From contig NZ_LMWH01000004.1 in the NCBI RefSeq assembly GCF_001507435.1, positions 62,001 through 126,000 on the forward strand: DNA of 64,000 bases, written 5' to 3'. Made by a program: the position numbers and the translations under genes. How positions within the stretch are numbered: position 1 is the stretch's first letter; every line of letters starts with the position of its first letter. The stretch comes from Streptomyces sp. NRRL F-5122 (GTDB taxonomy: Bacteria; Actinomycetota; Actinomycetes; Streptomycetales; Streptomycetaceae). The notes below the pieces were generated by a model. It saw only the letters and a list, made by a program, of their open reading frames with translations, did no database searches and had not been told where the DNA came from. This document shows positions 18,035 to 26,182 of the stretch, in pieces.

Positions 18035-18910
18035 ATGCCCATCGACGCAGCCAAGGCCCTCGCAGCCGAACCCCGGTCCCGCGAGATCACCTGGAACAGC
18101 AAGGACGTCCAGCTCTATCACCTCGGCATCGGCGCGGGCGCGAACCCCGACAAGCACAGCCCGGCGACCGACGCCGACGAGCTGCGCTACACCCTTGAGT
18201 CCCGGCTGCACGTCCTGCCGAGCTTCGCCACCGTCGCGGGCGCCGGGGCCCCCGGCGTGATCAGCGGCCTGTCCATGCCCGGCATCGAGGTCGATCTCGC
18301 CCGGGTCCTGCACGGCGGTCAGACGCTGACGGTCCACCGTCCGATCCCGGTGGAGGGCAGGGCGACCGCAACCTCCCGCATCGCCGCCGTGTACGACAAG
18401 GGGAAGGCCGCCGTCCTCGTGCTGCGCACCGAGGCCACCGACGACCACGGCCCACTGTGGACCAACGACGCACAGATCTTCGTCCGCGGAGAAGGCGGCT
18501 TCGGCGGCGACCGCGGCCCCGCCGCCCCCACCGACCGGCCGACCGGCGAACCCGACAAGGTGATCGAGCGGCCCACCCGCGAGGACCAGGCGCTGCTGTA
18601 CCGCCTTTCCGGCGACTGGAACCCGCTGCACGCCGATCCCGAGTTCGCCAAGCTCGCCGGCTTCGAGCGGCCCATCCTGCACGGGCTGTGCACCTACGGG
18701 ATCACCCTGAAGGCGGTCGTCGACGCGCTGCTCGACGGGGACGTGGCCCGGGTGCGCGCCTGCTCCACGCGCTTCGCCGGAGTCGTGTTCCCCGGTGAGA
18801 CCCTGCGCATCCGCGTGTGGCGGCGGGAGGGCTCCCTGCGGGTCACGGTGGGCGCGGTCGAGCGGGACGACGCTCCGGTCCTCACCGACACCATCGTCGA
18901 ACACTCCTGA
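18035..18910 (+). CDS. MaoC-family double-hotdog enoyl-CoA hydratase (Hsd4B-like)
   Basis: 291 residues. The N-terminal decorated hotdog covers about 1-150. The C-terminal hotdog has the hydratase-2 motif LSGDWNPLHADPEFA (catalytic Asp and His) and FERPILHGLCTYG. It should hydrate trans-2-enoyl-CoA to 3-hydroxyacyl-CoA in a beta-oxidation cycle, as the MFE2-like Hsd4B proteins do in sterol side-chain degradation. ATG 18035 has AGGAG 7 bases upstream. It is the first gene of a three-gene operon under a KstR-type operator. Length and motifs match the family well; substrate chain is inferred. Confidence 0.88.
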   Translation: MPIDAAKALAAEPRSREITWNSKDVQLYHLGIGAGANPDKHSPATDADELRYTLESRLHVLPSFATVAGAGAPGVISGLSMPGIEVDLARVLHGGQTLTVHRPIPVEGRATATSRIAAVYDKGKAAVLVLRTEATDDHGPLWTNDAQIFVRGEGGFGGDRGPAAPTDRPTGEPDKVIERPTREDQALLYRLSGDWNPLHADPEFAKLAGFERPILHGLCTYGITLKAVVDALLDGDVARVRACSTRFAGVVFPGETLRIRVWRREGSLRVTVGAVERDDAPVLTDTIVEHS

Positions 18911-18939
18911 GCCACCCAGCCCTCGAGGGGAGCCGCACC

Positions 18940-20016
18940 ATGCGCGCAGCCGTACTGCACGAGATCGGCCAGGACAAGCTGGAGGTCCTCGACGACGTCG
19001 AGGCGACGGGCTTCGGCCCCGGCAAGGTCAGGATCCGGATGCGCGCCACCGGGCTGTGCCACTCGGACCTGTCCGCGATGAACGGGGTGCTGCCGCAGCC
19101 CGCCCCGTTCGTGCCCGGCCACGAGGGCGCGGGCGAGATCCTCGAAGTGGGCGAGGACGTCCGCACCCTGCGGCCCGGCGACCGGGTGGTCGTGTGCTGG
19201 CTGCCCGCCTGCGGCGCCTGTCCCGCCTGCAGGCGCGGGCAGACCGAACTGTGCATGTCCGGGTTCATGAACGCGGGCACCCCCAACTTCAAACGTCCCG
19301 GCGGCGACGTCTTCGGCTTCGCGGGCACCGGCACCTTCACCGAAGAGGTCGTCGTGGACGCCGGCTGCGCGGTGCCCGTCCCGGACGACGTGCCGTTCGA
19401 CATCGCCGCGCTCATCGGCTGCGGGGTGACCACCGGCCTGGGCGCGGCCCTCAACACCGCGGACGTGGAGGCGGGCTCGTCCGTCGCCGTCATCGGCTGC
19501 GGGGGCGTCGGGATCTCCGCGATCCAGGGGGCCCGGCTCCGGGGCGCCGCCGAGATCGTCGCCGTCGACCCGGTCGCCTCCCGCCGGGAGTCCGCGCTGA
19601 AGTTCGGAGCCACGAGGGCCGTGTCGCCCGGGGAACTGCCGGACGCCAAGCAGCAGGCCACCGCGGGGGAGGGCTTCGACTACGTCTTCGAGGTCGTCGG
19701 GAAGTCGGCCACCGCCCGCACGGCCTACGAGCACACCCGGCGCGGCGGCACCCTCGTCGTGGTCGGCGCCGGCGCCATGGACGACTTCCTCCAGCTCAGC
19801 ATGTTCGAGCTGTTCTTCGACGAGAAGCGCATCCTGCCGTCCATGTACGGCGGAGGGGACGTCCTGCGTTCGTACGAACGGACCATCGCGCTGTGGCGCG
19901 CCGGTCGTGTCGACCTGGCGGGCCTGATCACGCATCGGGTGCCCCTCGCCGAGATCAACGAGGCGCTGGACGGGATGAGGACGGGTACGGCACTGCGCAC
20001 GTGCATCGAGATCTGA
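18940..20016 (+). CDS. Zinc-dependent alcohol dehydrogenase (MDR family)
   Basis: 358 residues. The catalytic zinc site is in ATGLCHSDLSAM and GHEGAGEI. The structural zinc lobe has four Cys in CGACPACRRGQTELC. The NAD-binding Rossmann motif is VIGCGGVGI. It likely interconverts an alcohol and an aldehyde or ketone. ATG 18940 follows GAGGGGAGCC. It lies between the MaoC hydratase and the SDR, 29 and 37 bases from them, so it is co-transcribed. AdhD/AdhE-type zinc enzymes occur in mycobacterial lipid operons; the exact substrate is unknown. Confidence 0.9.
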   Translation: MRAAVLHEIGQDKLEVLDDVEATGFGPGKVRIRMRATGLCHSDLSAMNGVLPQPAPFVPGHEGAGEILEVGEDVRTLRPGDRVVVCWLPACGACPACRRGQTELCMSGFMNAGTPNFKRPGGDVFGFAGTGTFTEEVVVDAGCAVPVPDDVPFDIAALIGCGVTTGLGAALNTADVEAGSSVAVIGCGGVGISAIQGARLRGAAEIVAVDPVASRRESALKFGATRAVSPGELPDAKQQATAGEGFDYVFEVVGKSATARTAYEHTRRGGTLVVVGAGAMDDFLQLSMFELFFDEKRILPSMYGGGDVLRSYERTIALWRAGRVDLAGLITHRVPLAEINEALDGMRTGTALRTCIEI

Positions 20017-20053
20017 GCCCGCTGCCCCCGTACGCCTGTCGAAAGGGACCGCG

Positions 20054-20992
20054 ATGTCGCTGCCACTGGAAGGGCTGTCCGCCGTCGTGACCGGGGCGGC
20101 CCGGGGGCTGGGCCGGGCCGAGGCGCTGGAGCTCGCCCGGCTCGGTGCGGCCGTCGTCGTCAACGACTACGGGCAGCCGGGCCGGGACGGTTCGGGGGAG
20201 GCGTGCGAGGGTCCGGCGGAGGAGGTCGCCGCCGAGATCCGCGCGGCGGGCGGCCGGGCCGTCGCACACACCGGGGACGTCGCCGACTTCGCACAGGCCC
20301 CCGATCTGATCGAGCTGGCGGTCGCCGAGTTCGGGAGGCTCGACGTACTGGTCAACAACGCGGGCATCCTGCGCGACCGCATGGTCTTCTCGATGTCCGA
20401 GAACGAATGGGACGCGGTGATCCGGGTCCATCTCAAGGGCCACTTCAACACGACCCGCTTCGCCGCCGCGCACTGGCGGGCGCGTTCCAAGGCGGCGGAC
20501 GGCCCGGTGTACGGGCGGATCGTGAACACGTCGTCGGAGGCGTTCCTGGCGGGCTCGGCCGGGCAGCCCAACTACGCGGCGGCGAAGGGCGGCATCGTGG
20601 GTCTCACCACCTCCACCGCCCTCGCCCTGGCGAAGTACGGGGTCACGGCTAACGCCATCTGCCCGCGTGCCCGCACCCGGATGACCGAGGACGTGTTCGC
20701 CGGACTCGAACGTCCGGAGCAGGGTCTCGACCCACTCGCCCCCGAGCATGTGGCTCCGCTCGTGGGTTATCTGGTCTCGCCCGCCGCCGCACCGGTCAAC
20801 GGGCAGCTCCTGGTGGTGCACGGCGGCCTGGTCGCGATCGTCGAGCGGCCCCGGGTGCACGCAAGGTTCGACACGAAGCAGGACGCTTTCACCTACGAGG
20901 AACTCGACGCCCTCCTCACCCCGCACTTCGCGCAGCGCCCACGGGGCGAGACGTTCGCCGCGGTGGAGGTGCTCGGGCTGAAGCACGCGTGA
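20054..20992 (+). CDS. SDR 3-hydroxyacyl-CoA dehydrogenase (Hsd4A/MFE2-like)
   Basis: 312 residues. The NAD-binding motif is TGAARGLGRA, the NNAG motif is present, the catalytic Ser is in VNTSSEAF and the Tyr/Lys pair in NYAAAKGG. The extended loop VVVNDYGQPGRDGSGEACEG is characteristic of the MFE2/Hsd4A 3-hydroxyacyl-CoA and 17-beta-hydroxysteroid dehydrogenases. It pairs functionally with the MaoC hydratase two genes upstream: hydration, then oxidation of the acyl-CoA. RBS GAAAGGGA precedes ATG 20054. It is the last gene of the KstR-box operon. Confidence 0.9.
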   Translation: MSLPLEGLSAVVTGAARGLGRAEALELARLGAAVVVNDYGQPGRDGSGEACEGPAEEVAAEIRAAGGRAVAHTGDVADFAQAPDLIELAVAEFGRLDVLVNNAGILRDRMVFSMSENEWDAVIRVHLKGHFNTTRFAAAHWRARSKAADGPVYGRIVNTSSEAFLAGSAGQPNYAAAKGGIVGLTTSTALALAKYGVTANAICPRARTRMTEDVFAGLERPEQGLDPLAPEHVAPLVGYLVSPAAAPVNGQLLVVHGGLVAIVERPRVHARFDTKQDAFTYEELDALLTPHFAQRPRGETFAAVEVLGLKHA

Positions 20993-21111
20993 GCGGGGAC
21001 CGGCCCGCGGTCGCGCCTCCCGGCGCCATCGCGGGCCCGGTGCCCCCCAACCGGCCGTAGCCCGCCGCGTGCCACCGTTACCGGGGCACCGCTCCATGGC
21101 ACCTTCGGACC

Positions 21112-22659
21112 ATGACCACGTCGCAGACGCAGAGAGCCGCTCCCCGAGTCCGGGCACCGTGGAGTGCGCTCGCCGCCCTCATGGTCGGCTTCTTCCTGCT
21201 CATGCTCGACACCACCGTCGTGGTCGTGGCGATGCCGAAGCTCTCCGCCGATCTCCATACGGACATCAGTACGACGGTCTGGGTGACCAGTTCCTATCTG
21301 CTGGCGTACTCGGTGCCGCTGCTGCTCGCGGGCCGCCTCGGGGACCGGTTCGGCGCCAAGCGGATCTACCTGATCGGAATGGCGGTGTTCACCGCTGCCT
21401 CGCTGCTGTGCGGGCTCGCGACCGGCATCGGTCAGCTGATCGCCTTCCGGGCCCTTCAGGGCCTGGGCGCCGCGGGCATGTCCCCCCAGTCCATGGCGAT
21501 CATCAGCAAGACCTTCCCCAAGGAGGTCCGCGGCCGCGCCATGTCGTACTGGGGTCTGGTCTCCGGCGGTGCCGTTCTGGTCGGACCGGTCTGCGGCGGT
21601 CTGCTCGTCGACTCGCTGGGCTGGCGGTCGATCTTCCTGATCAATGTGCCGATCGGGATCGTCGGACTCCTGGTGGCGCGGCGCTTCGTGCCCGCCCTGT
21701 CCGGCGATCCGCACCGCTTCGACGTCGTCGGTGTGCTGATCAGCGGCCTGTCCCTGTTCTGTCTCGTCTACGGCCTGGAGAACGGCAGCGGCTACGACTG
21801 GTCGGAGATCACCGACGACCTCGTCGTAATCGGCCACCACACCGGGATCTCCGTCGGCGTTCCCGAGATCCTCGTCCTCGGAGTCGTGTTCGGGGCCGGC
21901 TTCGTCGCCTGGGAACGCGTGAACAAGAGCGAGCCGCTGGTGCCGATGGGCATCTTCCGGGTCAGGACGTTCGCGGCCGCCAACCTGGCGATCGTGGCCG
22001 CGGGCTTCGCCACGGTCGCCGCGAGTTTCCCAGGGACCCTCTACTTCCAGGCGGGCCGGGGCATGACGCCGGCCGAGGCGGCGCTGATGATGCTGCCGTC
22101 GGCGCTGGTCTCGGTGCCGCTCGCGCCCTGGATCGGCAGGCTCGTCGACAAGGTCGGGCCCAAGTGGCCGGCGTTCACCGGGCTCGCCCTGTTCGGCTCC
22201 GCGCTCTTCGTCCGGCACTTCCTGATGACACCCGACATGTCCCTGGCCGTGCTGCTCGTGCACGCCGCCTGGATGGGCGCGTCGAGCTCGCTGATGATGA
22301 GCCCGCTGGCCGTCGCCGCGATGCAGGGGCTGCCGCCCACCTACATCGGCGCCGGTTCGGGTGTGTTCAACGCATCGAGGCAGATCGGGGCCACACTCGG
22401 CTCCGCGGTCATCGCGACCGTCATGACCGCCCAGTTCAAGACCCAGATCGCGGCGCATGCGGCGGGTCTCGGCGCGAGCCGGAGAAAGGCCATCGAGAAC
22501 ATCGACTTCCAGCGGCTGGAATCCGGCCGCGGTGTGCAGGACTCCGTCCGCACCGTGGTCTCGGCCGTCATGGCCAACGCGCTGCTGTGGCCGGCGGCGG
22601 CGATGGCGATCGGGGCGGCCATGGTGCTGCTCGTGCGCAGTCCCGCACCCAAGGAGTGA
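21112..22659 (+). CDS. EmrB/QacA-family MFS exporter
   Basis: 515 residues, 14 helices. LLMLDTTVVVVAMPKL is motif D1, LAGRLGDRFGAKRIYL is motif A, and GLVSGGAVLVGPVCGG is the antiporter motif C region. A hydrophilic insert with SRRKAIENIDFQRLESG lies before the last helix. There is no adjacent regulator. A 119-base gap after the SDR gene suggests its own promoter. It faces a convergent hairpin. Proton-driven export of an unknown compound is inferred from the family. Confidence 0.88.
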   Translation: MTTSQTQRAAPRVRAPWSALAALMVGFFLLMLDTTVVVVAMPKLSADLHTDISTTVWVTSSYLLAYSVPLLLAGRLGDRFGAKRIYLIGMAVFTAASLLCGLATGIGQLIAFRALQGLGAAGMSPQSMAIISKTFPKEVRGRAMSYWGLVSGGAVLVGPVCGGLLVDSLGWRSIFLINVPIGIVGLLVARRFVPALSGDPHRFDVVGVLISGLSLFCLVYGLENGSGYDWSEITDDLVVIGHHTGISVGVPEILVLGVVFGAGFVAWERVNKSEPLVPMGIFRVRTFAAANLAIVAAGFATVAASFPGTLYFQAGRGMTPAEAALMMLPSALVSVPLAPWIGRLVDKVGPKWPAFTGLALFGSALFVRHFLMTPDMSLAVLLVHAAWMGASSSLMMSPLAVAAMQGLPPTYIGAGSGVFNASRQIGATLGSAVIATVMTAQFKTQIAAHAAGLGASRRKAIENIDFQRLESGRGVQDSVRTVVSAVMANALLWPAAAMAIGAAMVLLVRSPAPKE

Positions 22660-22717
22660 CGGGTCGTGGGACGACCGGTACGGGGAGCGGCGCGGGTCAG
22701 GCGCCGACGTCATGGCG

Positions 22718-22752
22718 AGGCCCCCGCCCAGGACGGAACGGACGGGGGACCT
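22718..22752. terminator. Bidirectional terminator-like hairpin
   Basis: AGGCCCCCGCCC (22718-22729) can pair, with one bulge, with GGACGGGGGACCT (22740-22752). It lies between the forward MFS gene and the small minus-strand gene that converge here. Confidence 0.6.
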
Positions 22753-22771
22753 CAGCGGAATCGATGCGCCC

Positions 22772-22942
22772 TCAGTGGGAGACCGACCCCTGATCGGCCG
22801 TCATGCCGCGGTCCGAGGCACGGTGACGCCCGCTGGGGTTCGCGTCGGTGTCCTCGGCGGAGACCGGTCCGCGGTGCCGGCCGTGCCCCGGGATCTCCTG
22901 GGCCGCGTCAGGCATGGGTGTGCTGCTGCTGGTGTCGCTCAT
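22772..22942 (-). CDS. 56-residue hydrophilic protein (short conserved-type ORF)
   Basis: Translation begins MSDTSSSTPMPDAAQEIPGH and continues with GRHRGPVSAEDTDANPSGRHR, ending SVSH. It has no Cys or hydrophobic stretch, so it should be soluble and disordered, with two GRHR repeats. I recognise this type of small protein from other streptomycetes but know no function. ATG 22942 has GAAGAG upstream, and CATATTG further up could serve as a -10. It sits 47 bases downstream of the beta-propeller-like gene on the same strand, so co-transcription is possible. It is short enough to be skipped by gene callers. Confidence 0.6.
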   Translation of the reverse strand: MSDTSSSTPMPDAAQEIPGHGRHRGPVSAEDTDANPSGRHRASDRGMTADQGSVSH

Positions 22943-22989
22943 CTGAACTCTTCACCCCGTCAATATGTCTTTCGTACAGCCGGGCGAGT

Positions 22990-24267
22990 CTAACGGGCGG
23001 CGACGACGGCCGTACCGGGGACCGGTGGCGTGGCGCCGCGGCGCTCCGCGTTCCCCGCCGCTCCGTTTCCACTCCCCACCGGCGTCTGCTTCTTGCGGAC
23101 CCATACGAGGGGCGTCCGCTCGGTCCGGCCGCCGCGTGGCGCGAGCGCCTGCTGCAAGGGCACCGGTCGCGACGTGCGTCCCACTGCGGGCTTCGGCACC
23201 GGCCATCGGCCCGGGTCCTCGGGCGGCGGCGCGGGTGCCGCGGCGGGAGGTACGACCCGGGCCACCGCGCAGGGCACCGTCCGGGTCGCATACGGCAGCC
23301 GCAGCACCCCGTCCCGGGTCCACAGACCCGTGCCCTTCAACCAGCCCTCGGGGGCCGCGAGATGGTGGACACGGCGGTCCGCCGGGCGCCACACCCCGAT
23401 CCAGCTGCCCGCCGCCCCGTCGATCCTGAGCGCCACCGCACAGCTCTCCGGCATCAACGCCTGTCCCGGCTGGATGGCGAACGGGGTCGCCGGGGTGTCC
23501 AGCCGCAGACACTCGGGGAAACGCACCGGCAGTGTGCTCCCCAACACCCCCCAGCCGAGCCGGTCCTGACCCGGCGACGGGGCGTCCGAGCGGATCAGCA
23601 GCAGCCCGCTGTCCGGATCCGCGAGCAGCAGCCGGTCATGGCTTGCGTCCGCGATCTGCAGCAGCGGCGAGACCTCCCCGCCCCGCGCCAGATCCACCAC
23701 CACCGTCTTCGTGGGCCCCCCGTCGGGCGGCGTCCGGTCCAGGGCCAGCATCCGCCCCGCACGGTCCAGCCACACCCCGCCCGAGCAGCGGCCCGGCAGC
23801 TGAGCCAGCCGCTCGGGCACACCCGGTCCCCCCACCACCCGCCACACCGCCGTGGATCCCCCGTCCACGGCCAGCGCGAACGCGCGGTCCCCCGTCGGCG
23901 CGGGGGGCAGCAGCCGCAGCCGGGCGTCCTCCTCGGGGCATTCCACCGAGCCCAGCGGCAACTCCCCGGTCCCCGGCCCGGTCGGATAGAGCAGCGAGAA
24001 CGTGTGCCGCCCCGCCGCGACGCGGTGGATCAGCACCCGGCCGTCGGCCAGGGGCTGCACTTCGGTGCCGGGCTCCTCCGGCTGGTTGCCGGGCAGTGGT
24101 ACGGCGTACGGTTCGGGGCCGTCCAGGGTCCAGCGTTCCGGGTACAAGGACCCGTCGTCATGGGCGAGACGCGCCGCGTAGGACCCGTCTGCGGTCGTCA
24201 CGCATCCGGGCCGGGGCGCCCACTCGTTCCCCTCCGCCGCGGCGGTCGTGAAGGCACGGTCCGTCAT
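22990..24267 (-). CDS. Beta-propeller-like hypothetical protein
   Basis: 425 residues beginning MTDRAFTTAAAEGNEW after a textbook GGAGGTGACC ribosome site. The body shows repeated beta-strand blades rich in Trp, Asp and Gly (DGSYAARLAHDDGSLYPERW, GSWIGVWRPADRRVHHLAAP). The C-terminal about 90 residues are Pro/Arg-rich and probably disordered. No signal peptide or membrane segment is visible. No catalytic motif is recognised. It is divergent from the Nif3 gene. Confidence 0.75.
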   Translation of the reverse strand: MTDRAFTTAAAEGNEWAPRPGCVTTADGSYAARLAHDDGSLYPERWTLDGPEPYAVPLPGNQPEEPGTEVQPLADGRVLIHRVAAGRHTFSLLYPTGPGTGELPLGSVECPEEDARLRLLPPAPTGDRAFALAVDGGSTAVWRVVGGPGVPERLAQLPGRCSGGVWLDRAGRMLALDRTPPDGGPTKTVVVDLARGGEVSPLLQIADASHDRLLLADPDSGLLLIRSDAPSPGQDRLGWGVLGSTLPVRFPECLRLDTPATPFAIQPGQALMPESCAVALRIDGAAGSWIGVWRPADRRVHHLAAPEGWLKGTGLWTRDGVLRLPYATRTVPCAVARVVPPAAAPAPPPEDPGRWPVPKPAVGRTSRPVPLQQALAPRGGRTERTPLVWVRKKQTPVGSGNGAAGNAERRGATPPVPGTAVVAAR

Positions 24268-24518
24268 GGTTCGGTCACCTCCGGCGACGAAGCTAGTTTT
24301 CGTACGCACGGGCGTGACTTCGTGGGACGGCTGCTTCACACATAAGGGTGTTCGTCGCGCCGTTCGCCTGAGGAAATGGGGGCGGGTGTGCTGCACGAGG
24401 GGGCGCACGGCCCCTCCGCACGCGACCTCCGCATCCTCGGGGGTGGTCCGCGCGGCGCCCGCGCCGAGCCCATCGGCCCGAACGACCCGCGACCGGTCGG
24501 GGAAGGAGCCGGGGCAGG

Positions 24519-24524
24519 TAGCCT
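24519..24524 (+). promoter_or_regulatory. -10 element placing the Nif3 start codon at +1 (leaderless)
   Basis: TAGCCT ends 6 bases before GTG 24531, and no Shine-Dalgarno sequence lies between them. The expected transcription start coincides with the G of GTG, the usual geometry of Streptomyces leaderless mRNAs. Confidence 0.5.
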
Positions 24525-24530
24525 TTCCCC

Positions 24531-25430
24531 GTGCCCCGTCTGTCTGAAGTCATCGCCGCCCTGGAGACCCTGTGGCCCGCCGAGCGGGCCGAGTCCTGGG
24601 ACGCGGTCGGCACGGTCGTCGGCGACCCCGACCAGGAGGTCACCCGGGTCCTCCTCGCCGTCGATCCCGTCCAGGAGATCGTCGACGAGGCGGTGAAGCT
24701 CGGCGCTGACCTGCTGGTCACCCACCACCCGCTCTATCTGCGGGGGACGACGACGGTGGCGGCCTCCACCTTCAAGGGCCGCGTCGTGCACACCCTCATC
24801 AAGAACGACATCGCGCTGCATGTCGCCCACACCAACGCCGACCGCGCCGACCCCGGCGTCAGCGACGCCCTCGCCGGCGCGCTCGACCTGCGGGTCGTGC
24901 GCCCCCTGGTACCGGACACGACCGACCCGGAGGGCCGCCGGGGTCTCGGCCGCGTCTGCGAGCTGGACCACCCGACGACCGTCCGCGCGCTGGCCGCCCG
25001 GGCCGCCGAGCGGCTGCCCGCCACCGTGCAGGGCATCCGCGTCGCCGGCGACCCCGAGGCGCTGGTCCGCACGATCGCCGTCAGCGGCGGCTCCGGCGAC
25101 AGCCTCTTCGACGAGGTCCGCGCGGCCGGGGTGGACGCCTTCCTCACCGCGGACCTGCGTCACCACCCGGCGTCCGAGTTCGCGGCGGCCCGCAGCCACA
25201 GTCCCCTCGCGCTGCTCGACGCGGCGCACTGGGCGACGGAGTGGCCCTGGTGCCAGCTGGCCGCCACCCAGCTCGACGAGATCTCCGACCGGCACGGGTG
25301 GGGCCTGCGCGTCCACGTCTCGCCGACGGTCACCGACCCCTGGACCGCCCACGCGGCGTCCGCCGCCGTCCAGCCAGAGAGCGCCTCGCGCGCCCCCTCC
25401 GACTCGCACACCCCTGGAGCCCCCAACTGA
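24531..25430 (+). CDS. Nif3-like dinuclear metal-centre protein
   Basis: 299 residues of the Nif3/YbgI/DUF34 family. LLVTHHPLYLRG and HVAHTNADRADPGV give the His/Asp/Glu metal ligands in the N-terminal part, and FLTADLRHHPASEF plus LLDAAHWATEWPW the C-terminal ones. The biochemical role of the family remains poorly defined; metal-dependent hydrolase or GTP-cyclohydrolase-type annotations exist. It is the first gene of a conserved actinobacterial set with the zinc-ribbon and RNase H proteins. Its stop overlaps the next start (CTGA). Confidence 0.9.
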   Translation: MPRLSEVIAALETLWPAERAESWDAVGTVVGDPDQEVTRVLLAVDPVQEIVDEAVKLGADLLVTHHPLYLRGTTTVAASTFKGRVVHTLIKNDIALHVAHTNADRADPGVSDALAGALDLRVVRPLVPDTTDPEGRRGLGRVCELDHPTTVRALAARAAERLPATVQGIRVAGDPEALVRTIAVSGGSGDSLFDEVRAAGVDAFLTADLRHHPASEFAAARSHSPLALLDAAHWATEWPWCQLAATQLDEISDRHGWGLRVHVSPTVTDPWTAHAASAAVQPESASRAPSDSHTPGAPN

Positions 25431-26170
25431 ACGCCGCGCCCGCCGACCAGATCCGACTCCTCGACGTCCAGGCCCTGGACGTACGACTGCAGCAGCTCGG
25501 GCACAAGCGCAGGTCGCTGCCCGAGCACGCGGAGATCGAGTCCCTGACCAAGGACCTCACCCAGCTGCGCGACCTGCTGGTGGCGGCGCAGACCGAGGAG
25601 AGCGACTGCGCCCGCGAGCAGAAGAAGGCCGAGCAGGACGTGGACCAGGTGCGGCAGCGCGCCGTCCGCGACCAGCAGCGCCTCGACTCCGGTGCGGTCA
25701 CCTCCCCGAAGGACCTGGAGAACCTCCAGCACGAGATCGCCTCGCTCGCCAAGCGCCAGGGAGACCTGGAGGACGTCGTGCTGGAGGTGATGGAGCGCCG
25801 CGAGTCCGCGCAGGAGCGGGTCGCCGAGCTGACCGAGCGGGTCGGATCGGTGCAGTCGAAGATCGACGACGCCTCGGCGCGCCGGGACGCGGCGTACGAG
25901 GAGATCGACGGCGAGTCCGCGTCGGTGACCAAGGAGCGCGAGGTCGTCGCGGGCTCGGTGCCCGCGGACCTGCTGAAGCTGTACAACAAGCTGCGCGAGC
26001 AGCAGGGCGGCATCGGCGCGGCCAAGCTGTACCAGCGCACCTGCCAGGGCTGCCGCCAGGAACTGGCGATCACCGAGCTGAGCGAGATCCGTGCGGCGGC
26101 GCCCGACACGGTCGTGCGCTGCGAGAACTGCCGCCGCATCCTGGTGCGCACCTCCGAGTCCGGCCTGTAA
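25427..26170 (+). CDS. Coiled-coil C4 zinc-ribbon protein with CTG start
   Basis: 247 residues. A long coiled coil (about 15-185, heptads with many Glu/Arg/Leu) leads into a C-terminal zinc ribbon with two CxxC knuckles, CQGC and CENC. The only start fitting the reading frame and family N-terminus (NAAPADQIRLLDVQALDVRL) is CTG 25427, with GGAG 7 bases upstream, overlapping the Nif3 stop as CTGA. In-frame ATG/GTG codons are either far inside or upstream in antisense-like sequence. CT398-type proteins of this kind are suspected nucleic-acid-associated scaffolds; role unproven. Confidence 0.88.
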   Translation: MNAAPADQIRLLDVQALDVRLQQLGHKRRSLPEHAEIESLTKDLTQLRDLLVAAQTEESDCAREQKKAEQDVDQVRQRAVRDQQRLDSGAVTSPKDLENLQHEIASLAKRQGDLEDVVLEVMERRESAQERVAELTERVGSVQSKIDDASARRDAAYEEIDGESASVTKEREVVAGSVPADLLKLYNKLREQQGGIGAAKLYQRTCQGCRQELAITELSEIRAAAPDTVVRCENCRRILVRTSESGL

Positions 26171-26182
26171 AAGGCGTCCGGA

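Noticed and set aside
17964..18260. 98-codon frame starting inside the leader hairpin
   Set aside because: It overlaps the MaoC gene in another frame and has no family features; a leader peptide cannot be excluded but is unsupported.
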